Source: Endomychus coccineus (Eukaryota > Arthropoda > Insecta > Coleoptera > Endomychidae). Taken from it: a stretch of DNA of 64,000 bases. Below the pieces are notes generated by a model, which was not told the DNA's origin, searched no databases, and saw nothing but the letters and a program-made list of their open reading frames with translations. Both the position numbers and the translations under genes were made by a program. This document shows, one piece after another, positions 1-12,000 of this stretch. Each line of letters opens with the position of its first letter. Position 1 is the stretch's first letter. The stretch spans positions 182,945,112-183,009,111 of the forward strand of contig OY294069.1 in the NCBI GenBank assembly GCA_958510875.1, in the 5' to 3' direction.

Positions 1-10
1 ACAACCTGAA

Positions 11-3000
11 ATGAATAGCGCGCCTATAAAAATTCAAAATATCTCTCAAGAATCTAATATTAAATCCCGTGATGATTTTATACTTTTGAAAGAAACGGTT
101 CAAAGATTTTTAGATAACCATAAAAATCATAACGATGTTGAACAACAAGCTTTCGCCAATTTTCAATCGAGTAAATTTATCAAGCCACAATCCGACAAGC
201 AACAATCCAAAGTAGAAATGGGCGTGGTAAGCAAAAGTACAAAGAACCCGAAAAAGGGGATCATTGGTAAGATAAAAAATTTCATCGGTCTTAAAAGTGA
301 CAAACATTCTAAAACTAATCAAGTTAATTTCAAAGTTACTAGAGATACTTGCGAAAGTTTTTTAAAACATGAAAAAGAATACAGCGATTCGGACATTTTA
401 ACAACGTTGGGGTTTCGCGAACCTTCAAAAGAAATTGATTCTGTAACAATTTTCGGTTTCGCTACTGAAAAAAAACAAACGTTACCTGTTAGAATTAAAT
501 CGATCGAAAATCTAAAATCTGAATCTGATCTTAAAGGAAACCAGAATGCCCCTGAAAAAGAATCAAAATTAAAAACTATCCTCGGCATTCCAAAAGTGAA
601 ACCCTCGAAGAAAGCGTCAGGAGAAAAAGTAATTATTCCTTCGGAAACGGACGATTTCGGAGTATTCAATACTATCAGGCCTAACAAACATGTAGAAAGT
701 GAAAAATGTCTCGAAACAGCGAGTGAAGAAAAAATACTTCCTCAGTCTGTCTTCCCCACCAATGAAAAAATTCCCAAAGTTTCAGAAGCTTCCGATCTAA
801 ATTCAATCCATATATCTACCAACTCTCCTCAAATGCAAACTCCCAAACCTGAATCTAATAATATTCCAAAGCAATCGTCGGTGAAGAAAACCCAATTCCA
901 TCCTTTTGGTAAGATTAGAACAAAAAGCCAAAGCAAGGACGATTTTGAAGAACTGAAAAAGCAAACCGATAAGTTTTTGTTGGTCCAGAAGAATTACAGC
1001 GACTTAGAGAAAGAAGCCCACGAAGTTTTTAAGAACGATCAAATGAATACAGTTAAAAGAAGGAAACCACCACCGGTTGTTGCAAGAGTTACACCGTTTA
1101 ATAATTTGAAGGCCCAAAACGAAGAAGAAATGTATGAATACTGGAGGAATCAAACGAAACTGTTTTTGGACAACGAAAAGAAATGTAGCGATGCTTATGG
1201 GCCAAAGCCAGTGAGTGAAAAAATATTGGAGAAAGAAGAAAATCTGAAACTGAACAGTAACATATCAAAATCTCCCAACATGCAATATGAAAAGCAAGTG
1301 AGCGAACATATTGAACCCGTTCAAGAATATCAGCTACCATCACTGAGTATTTCAGAAGATATGGAAATAAAACGAAGACTTCTCAAAAGAATCCATTTGG
1401 ATTCACAAAACATACATAGAATGGAAAATTTTGAATATCTTAACTCTCAAACAAACAAATTGTTGATAAATGAAAGGAAGTATAGCAGTTACGAGCGAGA
1501 TTTTTATGAGAATTTATATAAGCCAAGACAATCGGCAATTGAAGAAAATATAGAGAATAAAGAAATTTCAAAAGTTGACACAGAGAAACCGAAACCAGTA
1601 GAGTCAAAAGTTGGCGTTTTGAAAAGATTGAAGAGCTTAGTACATATTAACGGTGAGAAGTCGGCTAAGAATGTAAATTCAAAGGATCAACATCAACAGT
1701 TGAAATCTAATTTGACTCAGTTTTTGATCAACGAAAAAAAATATAGTGACACTGAATTGGGAGCTTACTATAATTTTCTTCAGAAGCGTAAAATTTCTTT
1801 AAATGAAAGCTACGTCATTGAGTATATTGAACCAATTCGGCAACTTCCAATAACAGAACAAATCGTGGCAACGAAAACGGAAATTATTAAAAACCCTCCA
1901 AAGAAACACATTGATTCTACTCCCAAAAAGCTAACTGAAAAAGAAAATTACATATATCTAAACACTCAAACAAACAAATTTCTAATAAATGAAAGAAAAT
2001 ACAGCGACTTTCTAGGAGATTTTTATGAAAATTTTTACAGGCCAAAAACAGCTGTTTTAGAAGGCAATATAGAGAAAAAAGTAGATGTGAAAGTTGGTAA
2101 TGAAAAACAAAAACTAATTGATTCAGGGAGTGGAATGTTATCAAAGCTTAAGAATATCGTACATATTAGTGAGAAATCACCGAAAAAAATGGATTCAAAA
2201 CACAATTTTGAAAAGTTAAAATCCGAAACAAATCAGTTTTTGATTAAGGAGAAAAAGTATAATAATATCGAAAGAGAAGCTTACCAAATTTTTTTGACGA
2301 AATTCAATATACCTGTCGTTCAAAATAAAGCGATGGAAAACCGTAAACCAATTCAGGAATCATTGGTATCAAAACAAACGATTGAAGAAAATTTGGGAAT
2401 GAAGAAGCAGATTCATTCGAATTTGAAGAAAGAAAATCCAAAAGAGAAATATGAAGATTTAAACATGCAAACAAATAAATTTTTGACAATTGAGAAAAAT
2501 CACAGCGATTTTTCAGGAGATTTTTACGAAAAATTATATAGACCAAAAACTACAGTCTTAGAAAAAAATTCTATAGAAAATAAAGTTGATATGAAAGGTA
2601 GTAATGAAAAACAAAAGCCAGTTGATTCGGAGAGTGGAATATTATCAAAATTGAAAAATATAATACATATTAGTGGGAAATCACCGAAAAAGATGGATTC
2701 AAAAGACGTTTTTAAACAGTTAAAATTAGATACAAATCATTTCTTGATTGAGGAGAAAAAGTATAATGATATAGAAGGAGAAGCTTACCAAATTTTTTTG
2801 AGGAAATTCGATATACCTATCGTTCAAAATAAAGCGAAGAAAAACCGTAAACCAGTTCAGGAATCATTGGTATCAAAACAAACCGTTGGGGAAAATTTGG
2901 GAATGAAGAATTTAGATGGGAAGAAACAAATTCATTCGAATTCGAAGAAAGAAAATCCAAAAGAGAAATATGAACATTTAAGCATGCAAACAAATAAATT

Positions 3001-6000
3001 TTTGACAATTGAGAAAAAATACAGCGACTTTTCAGGTGATTTTTACGAAAAATTGTATAGACCGAAAACAACTATCTTAGAAAAAACTTCTATAGAAAAT
3101 AAAGTTGATATGAAAGGTAGTAATGAAAAAGAAAAACCAGTTGATTCGGAGAGTGGCATATTATCAAAATTGAAAAATATAATACATATTAGTGGGAAAT
3201 CACCGAAAAAGATGGATTCAAAAGACGTTTTTAAACAGTTAAAATTAGATACAAATCATTTCTTGATTGAAGAGAAAAAGCATAACGATATAGAAGGAGA
3301 AGCTTACCAAATTTTTTTGAGGAAATTCAATATACCTGTCGTTCAAAATAAAGCGATGGAAAACCGTAAACCAGCTCAGGAATCATTGATATCAAAGCAA
3401 ACCGTTGGGGAAAATTTGGGAATGAAGAATTTAGATGGGAAGAAACAGATTCATTCGAATTCGAAGAAAGAAAATCCAAAAGAGAAATATGAACATTTGA
3501 ACATGCAAACAAATAAATTTTTGTCCATTGAAAAAAAATACAGCGACTTCTCAGGTGATTTTTACGAAAAATTGTATAGACCAAAAACTACAGTCTTAGA
3601 AAAAACTTCTATAGAAAATAAAGTTGATATGAAAGGTAGTAATGAAAAAGAAAAACCAGTTGATTCGGAGAGTGGCATATTATCAAAATTGAAGAATATA
3701 ATACATATTACTGGGAAATCACCAAAAAAGATGGATTCAAAAGGCAATTTTAAACAGTTAAAATTAGATACAAATCACTTCTTGATTGAGGAGCAAAAGT
3801 ATAATGATCTGGAAGGAGAAGCTTACCAAAATTTTTTGAAGAAATTTAATATACCTGTCGTTCAAAATAAAGCGATGGAAAATCGTAAACCAGTTCAAGA
3901 ATCATTAGTATCAAAACAAACCGTTGGGAAAAATTTGGGAATGAAGGAATTAGATGGGAAGAATTCTAAGAAAGAAAATCCAAAAGAGAAATATGAATAC
4001 TTAAACATGCAAACAAATAAATTGTTGATATTTGAGAGAAAACATAGCAATTTTTCAGGAGATTTCTACGAAAACTTATACAAACCAAAGACAGCTGTCA
4101 TTGAAGGAAACATAGAAAATAGAGAACTTCTCAATGTAAGCAATGAAAAACAAAAACCAGCTGATGCAGGAAATGGAATCTTATCAAAACTGAAGAATAT
4201 CGTACATATTAGAGGAAAATCCCCGACAAAGGTGAATTCTAAAGACAACTTTGAACAGGTGATATCAGATACACATGAATTTCTGATTGACCAAAGGAAA
4301 TATGATGACATTGAGAAAGAAGCTCACTACAAATTTATGGAAAAATATAAAATAAACTTGAATGGAAACAAAATCTCTGAAGTTCGGTCAATTGAGCAAA
4401 CTCCAATAATAAAAGAAAACGTTACAGAAAATTTGAAAATAAGGAAAAATGTTCTGAAGGATGATAATGGTTCCAAACACAAAAAGGGAAATGAACCGGA
4501 AAACTACGAATATCTGAATTATCAAACGAAAGAATTTCTGAGTATTGAAAGAAAATATAATGATTATATGGGAGACATTTCTGAAAAGTCCCCACATATA
4601 GCAGTTATTGAGAAGAACATAGTACAAACAGAAGAACCTAATCTGAGTAGTGCGAATCAGAAACCTTCTGAAGTAAAAACTGGATTTTTTTCAAAATTGA
4701 AGAATATAGGAAAAGTTGATACTGTGAAGTCGCCTCAGAAAGCTGATTGGTACGATGATAACATATATTTGAGTGCTCAGACCGATGCCTTCTTGGTTAA
4801 AGAACGAACGTATAATAACCTTTATAAGGAAGCATACGAACATTTTTTGGATCTGAGTAAAAAAAATCAGACAGGCACAATGCCAAGTCGAGAAAATGTA
4901 TCGGAAAATATAGAGACAGGTGTCAACGAATCCCTTTTAATGAGTGGTGTCTCCAAATCACCGCAAAATAAAGAGGCCAATAAAAAAAACATTTTGACAG
5001 AAAATATATTGATCACATCACCAACTGACGTTTTGTTGGGAAACGAAAAAAAGTACTACGATTCTCAGGGAAGAGAGTTGGAAAATTGCAAACTAATGAA
5101 ATCCATACCTATCGAAATTCCAGTAACACAGAAGAATTACTCTGAAGCTAACTCACCGAACGCAGAATCTCCACCTAAGGACCACAAAAATATAAAACAA
5201 AAGACACTATCAAAGTTGAAAACAATCATCGGACGTAGTGACGACAAATCCGATAAAAAACCGAAGACATCAGAAAGCGAATTCGTTAGAAACTTGAGCA
5301 ATTCATTCCTGTTGAATGAAAAACGTTTCTACGATTACGAGAAACAACATCACCAAGATCTTGAACCAAAGAATATGAAAGGGAACTTGCAACCTCTGCA
5401 AAATAAAATAGTTGCCGATGGAAATAAACAAAAGTTCGAACTGGACAAAAGTCTAACTTCGCAATTTATGCACGACTTCAAGAGACATAGTGATTTGGAA
5501 AAGGAAGATATTGAAAAGTGCAAGAACAAATTCAATGAATCATCCAAAGAACGTAATAAAGAGCCAGTATTAACAAAATTCAAGAATATAATAGGTCTAG
5601 GGAAGGAAAATACAACCAAAAGAAAACAAAAGGAAAGCTATGAAATACTGAAACTTCAGACAGAAAAATTCATTTCCAACCATAAGCAACACCACGACTT
5701 AGAGAGACAGGCCCACCATAACCTCAAAAAACCACTTTTGTTCAGTAATGCCGAACGAATCCAAACCGTCGATGTGACGGATTTAGGAACGTCAATCAAA
5801 GAAAATATTCCCACCGAAAGTAAACCAAAACGACCAAACGCCATCATTGAAAAAAGTAAAGAAAATCACGAATTCGACAAAAAAGCAACGAATAAATTTC
5901 TCGAAAACGAGAAAAACTCCTGGGATTTTCAGAGAGATAATTACGAAACGTATAAATTGGTTAACACAGTAGTACGAGCAGAAAATAAAGGGAACGTAAT

Positions 6001-9000
6001 CAAAGTTACGAATCCAATTGCTACCTCCAGCATGATTTCAAAGAAACCAAGTATGGATGGAAGTAAAGATGCGAAAATTTTCACCCATATCAGGGATCAC
6101 ACTAATGACTTTTTAATGAGAGAAAAGGCTTTTAGTGACCTGCAAATGGGAGATTATCATAATTACAAAACTATCATCTATGTCAATAATAACATTAATG
6201 AGATGCCGCGAAGGGATATTCTTCAGGGCAATCGAGACCAAACACCAGTGTACGGAGAAGAGCCAAAGATTACTAGAAATGAAGAATCATCAACGGTTAG
6301 AGAAGATGCCAAGAATGCGGAAGAAACACCATTTGAAGCTTCACTAGTTGAAAGTGTTCAAACTATTCCGGTACTGACTCAAAATGCAAATACATCAGAC
6401 GCTCAAAACAAGCCACAACCCAAGAAAAGAACCATAAAGGAAACTATCGTGCCCAAATTAAAAAGTCTCGTACCTCATAAGAAAAATCAAAAAAACGAAG
6501 AAGCAAAAGTGTTGCAGCAAGTCAAAGATGATATACAACGTTTCTTGCACATGGAGAGACAAATCTATGCTCTAGAACATCCAGGTGTTAAAAATTCAAA
6601 ATTAGCAATGAACCCAGAAGCAAATGATGTTGAAAAACGTATCTATCCAGTTGGAGATCATGGTGAAACCGAAGCAGCTGGAAAAAAATCGAACAGAAAA
6701 GATGTAGCATCACCAGATAAAATGGATAAGCATTCAAAAACTAAACATCGTTTACTTCCGAAACTTCCACAAATATTTGGGAAAAGTTCCGCCAAAAGTA
6801 AAACGTCCGACGAAAATTTCGCATTATCAAGATTACAAACGCATGAATTTCTGATGAGCGAGAGAAAATGTGCAGATTCTGAATTAAAAAATGCTCTCAA
6901 ATTCCCAAAAAGTCCTAAAATCGTGAAGAAACGAGAGGAAAATGTCACAATATCGGTTAGAACTCCAGTTATGAACCAGCAACAAACATCACGTAAAGAC
7001 CAAAGAGAAAGACAGCAGAATTTTGAACATTTGAAAGCCGAAACCATTTCTTTCTTATTAAGTCAAAAAGATTATAGCGATTTTGAAAGAGAAGGTATGG
7101 AAAAATATAGATTAACAACAGTCGCCAAAATAGGTACATCGCCCGAAAAAAGTACTCGAGGACAATCGCCATCGAAGAAAAAAGAACCTAACGCTCACCG
7201 AAAAGTATTTTCAAAATTGAAAAATTTCGCTACCGGCGCTGATAAATTATCACAGAAACATCAAGATAGAGAACATTTAGAGTTTTTGAAAAAAATTACG
7301 AATGACTTCTTGATTTCTCAGAAGGATTACAGTGATTTAGAGCTAAAGGCTTCCGAGAAGTTTAGAAAACGACAAATAACTTATGCACCTACTCCAACCA
7401 AAATGAAATTCGCCCATAAAGATTCGCTCAAACTTGTAAACGCTACACCAGTAGATCGAGAGAGGCATAATACCCAACCTAGTATCGGTTCTAACCAACA
7501 ATTGCAACCTGTGAAAGCGAAACAAAAATTTGTAACAACATCCAATGAACATCATTCAGAATTGCAAATGCAAACAGCTAAGCCTGTCCCATATATTCCT
7601 GTACCACATAAAAAAGAAGAAGTTATCAAATTGAAGCAAGTCAGCAATGTAGATTTGCAGAAATCATCTTCAAAGTCAGCTGCCAACGCGAATGCGAAAT
7701 CAGCCCTAAAAAATCTTGGAAATAATACAAACTTGGGATATAACATATCCAAAGAAAAAGAACATTCCATTAGTAAGACTGAAACCGAAGTTTTTTTGGA
7801 AAACCAAAAATTATATAGCGATGCACAAAAAGAGGAATATGTCAAATTCCGAACTGCTGAGATTTTAGAAAGTAGGAACTTAGTTAAGGACCCGAAAAAG
7901 ATAGACTTGATGAAGCCTGTTACATTACTACTAAACACGAATACATTCTTACTTAACGAGAAAAAATATGGACACTCTGAGAAACTTAATGAGAATATTT
8001 TTAATCGCAGAAAAAGTCCTTCTACAGAGAAAATCGTAGAGAGAAGAACGTTCAATAAAAAAACAGTTCCTAAAATCAATACTACAATGAGCCAATTATT
8101 ATCGAAAGATCCCGTTCGCATAAGTGAGATGTCACAAGATTGGACCGCGGTTTTCTTGGAGAATGAAAGAAACCATGGTTTACCACTAAGGAAGGAAAAC
8201 CAAACTGAAGCCGGTGAGTTAATTTGAATATTATGTTATACTTAAAATTTACTCATCCATTTAGCATTTACAAATAACTTCTCGAAAACAAATTGTAAAA
8301 AGGTTCATGTATAAAATAAACAATGAACGGTTTCTTTCAATTATCTGAGTTATCGCAATAAAACAAAAATATAGAACATCTGCCTCCTGTGAGGATTGAA
8401 CTCACGACCCCTGGTTTACAAGACCAGTGCTCTGCCACTGAGCTAAAGAGGCTTGCAACTAGTTGAACATAAATCACTACTATCTCTACACGTATTTCAC
8501 ACGTGTACAGAACAATTTATAATTTGGTATTTTTTCAATAATTGAATAATACACTAAAAAATACTAAAATCGACTTTACGAATTCCGTTCTTTATTTCAT
8601 TCCTCATTCTGAATTTCTCAAATGAAAGTAAACATTTTATAAGTTTTTATAAATAAAATAGGTATTGAAATTGATAAATTCCAACTCTAAATTTCTCTAA
8701 CTGTATTTGATTTGTATTAGGTGAGTTGCTGATAAAAGAATCGGATTTTTCTTTTACTGGAATACCTGTTCACACTTCACACGTGAAAGATAGATATTAT
8801 CAGTACAACCTATAATATATTAATATATAGATGTTTTATTAGCTATAATTATTAATTATTAGGTAAATATTTTACCAATGAAAATTCACTCCAATAATCA
8901 ATCTATCTAAGATAAATAAATACAATCTGCTGTCAACTTTCTCCTATAATTAAAATTTGGAGACTTTATTGTCATAGCTCTTAAATATATGTTACCCAAG

Positions 9001-12000
9001 TTTTTGGAAAAATGGGCCTGACTGTCGGTCACGGTCGAAGTTCCAATATTAAAAATTGATTTGACGTATTATTTATTTGATTTGGTGATCCTCGAACCTG
9101 ACTGGTTCAGGTGCAGTTAGAATTTTAGAAGTCCAAGGAATATGTTATTGGTTGTGCTATAAATTTAAGTTCCTAAGCATAATCTACTAGAAACTAGAGC
9201 TGTTTGAGTAAATAAAAGTGATAAGATAAACAAGTTATGTATTGAATCACCACTTCCACTGTATAAACATTTGTCGTTATATTTGCATAAATTGTTTAAA
9301 GTATTTTTCATTTTGCAAGGTCGGCTATCGTCGAACTCTTCTACATCTTTGCAAGGTAATAGACCGAAGAACGAAATTCAGAATTTAATAAGGTGAGTTA
9401 CACATTTACAATCTCTATTACCTATTTGTATTATAATAATCATTGTACCATTGTTCTCAAGGTAGCTTTATACATCATTGAATAGAATAGTCTGAATAGG
9501 AGGGCGATAACATATTATATTTTTTAAAGGTTAATTTATATTCTTCTAATGATTCTACCTTTGTTATTTATCTATGTGAATAACATGTATCCTAGCACTG
9601 ATAAATACTCATAAATTCCTGTGGTAGTGCACTTGAAACATTCCTATTATAGCTTGATTTTAATACTCAAATTGAGCAATCTAATCTACTTAGGTATTTA
9701 ATGAATAGCTGTAATCTAATGAAGTTTATAATAGATGGACAATTTCTTCGAATTTCAATTTTTTAAATATTTGGCAAATTATATACTCTTTACAATATAA
9801 ATAGACTATTTTATGATTGATATTAGGAATCGTTGAAAAATTATATCATTTAGTCCATAGAAAAAATGCTTAACACGCTGAATTTTTGTAAACACTTTAT
9901 TAATGGAATAATTTAGACACACATTATTCAGAACTCTAGTACCGAGGCAATGCAAAAATTTTGCCCATAAGATATTTTATGTCTATTTTTCCTGGACAAT
10001 TATTGATATAATCAGCTCTTGCATACTGTTCTCTTCTTCATGTTCTACTTCCGGTTTAGATTTTATTTCTTTTAATCTATTACCATTGCCTATTCAAGAC
10101 TCTACCGATCCTTGGCAGCCGTTGGGAGTCTGGTACCCTTCACCCAGATACATGTGTAGGGCTAGGCCGGAAGAGGTAGGTCGTAGTTCCGGGGAGCAAT
10201 GGGATTGTGTTGGGTCGAAGTAAAAATGTGTGAAAAATATGTACCTACATATATTCAATCAGTTGAGAAATTAAAAAGAACTATATACATGAAAATATTT
10301 TAAACGCGTATAAATTGTTAAAATAAACTACATAGACTTAATGTATTACCACATTACCAGAAAGTAAATAAAAACGTTTTCCGGAAAACAAATTTACTAG
10401 TTATTCAGGCGTAATCCATATCCTTTAAAGTTCTACTTTCTATATAAAGGGACAAAAAACCATTGCTTTATTTATTTTTTATCTTATCCAATGCTAAGAA
10501 AGGGTGTTCCCTACTAGCATGAGGCCGCAGATAAATCTGTAATCCATAATTTGCTTTTTCACTTATACTTTTCTATCACTTCTAAATATTATTTGAGACA
10601 ATTGATAAGAAATAATCACCTCTATCCACTAAATATACTATTTAAAGTACTGAGGACCTTTCGGCTACCAAGTAACCATCATCAGAGTAAACTAAATTAT
10701 GAATCAAAATGTGCCTCTTTAAATACGATTTGGGGACAATAATGCAAACAATGGGTTACCCTCAGCTGTTGATAAATCGGAATTTAATAAATTACTTTTT
10801 CGTTTATACATTTCTATCCCTTCTAAATTACCTAGATATTTGTCTGTACTGTGTGTAAAAATGATAAACTTTCTTAGAAATGGTGTGACCTGTATTCAGA
10901 ATATTTCCGCTACCTCTGATTTTTCACCATTATTTTTCTTTATATGGACAAAATGTTCCTTATAACAAGTTAAAATATTCTTTCTAGTTTGACCTACATA
11001 GCATTTTGAACACGACTCACAATTGCTTTTGTAAATCTCGGATTTGTCGAAATCGGAAACTTTATCAAAGGTGCTGCCTAAACGGTGTTTTAGCTTGTTC
11101 TTACATCTATAAACTCTAATGGCTGTAATTTGGATAGTTGGCTACGTTGATCAAAGATTTTTGGTAACCATTGTCCAACGCAATTTGCTGAAGTTTCTCA
11201 ACTTCGTTGTTATAATTTTGCTGGCTGAAAGGGACTTTCAATAACCTAATCCCTTGAAAAATAAATATTTGTCTGTAGGTATGGCTAATCCGTTAAACGT
11301 TCATCCCGAAATATTTCAAAGTACTATGCTTTTACTTGGATTGCATGGTCAGTTTCTTGATAATTACCAAAGATCTCACAATATTGGATTGAAAAAACTA
11401 TATGTATCGGATATAAACGTAAACATCTGTTTCCCAATGAAAAAATATTGATAAGAATACTTGTCTCTGACGGATCTGGTCTCATCTTCACAGTAGATGA
11501 GAATGAAGATCGTGAAAACTATCGAGAAGCGTTTCAAATATGCTCCGGCTAGAATTAAGCGAAGACGCACAAATCTTATCGACACGTGGTTCGTGGAAAT
11601 CTTCAATAGACCCATAAGAGTGTAAGAAATTGCGAATGAACGTGTCCGCGAATCGGTACCAAGCTGGTTTTAATTTATTTGCTTCGTTTCAGGAAAACTA
11701 ACAAGGAAATTATGTTGGATAGTCCGGACTCGCAAGTCACCGAAACTAGGATTTACTGTGATGGTTTAACAACTAGCAGGTAAAGTCTTAAAAGTTTTAC
11801 AATTTTGCAAGACGTGACTGCCCAGGCGGCTAGCAAAACTAGTCCACATCTCCTAGTAATTGTACATTTAATAGCTGGAATAATGCATTAAACAAAAACG
11901 CTTGCAAGGAAGTTATGTAAGTCTTCTGCAATATTTTTCTAGAAATCACGACAAATGTTGATCGACCTGAGGTTGAATGCACTATTCAACCCATAACTGC

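Noticed and set aside
1940..4490. Regular spacing resembling a CRISPR or satellite array
   Set aside because: The periodic unit is 519 bp, coding and in frame, within a eukaryotic gene; there are no spacer/repeat features.
110..8121. Many 60-190 codon minus-strand frames inside the giant exon
   Set aside because: These are antisense shadows of the repetitive coding sequence. Their own repetition simply mirrors the sense repeat.
8720..8740. Possible microexon near AGGTGAGT at 8730
   Set aside because: The exon 1 to 9320 junction already keeps the frame and gives an open 73-nt exon; no sequence here is needed.
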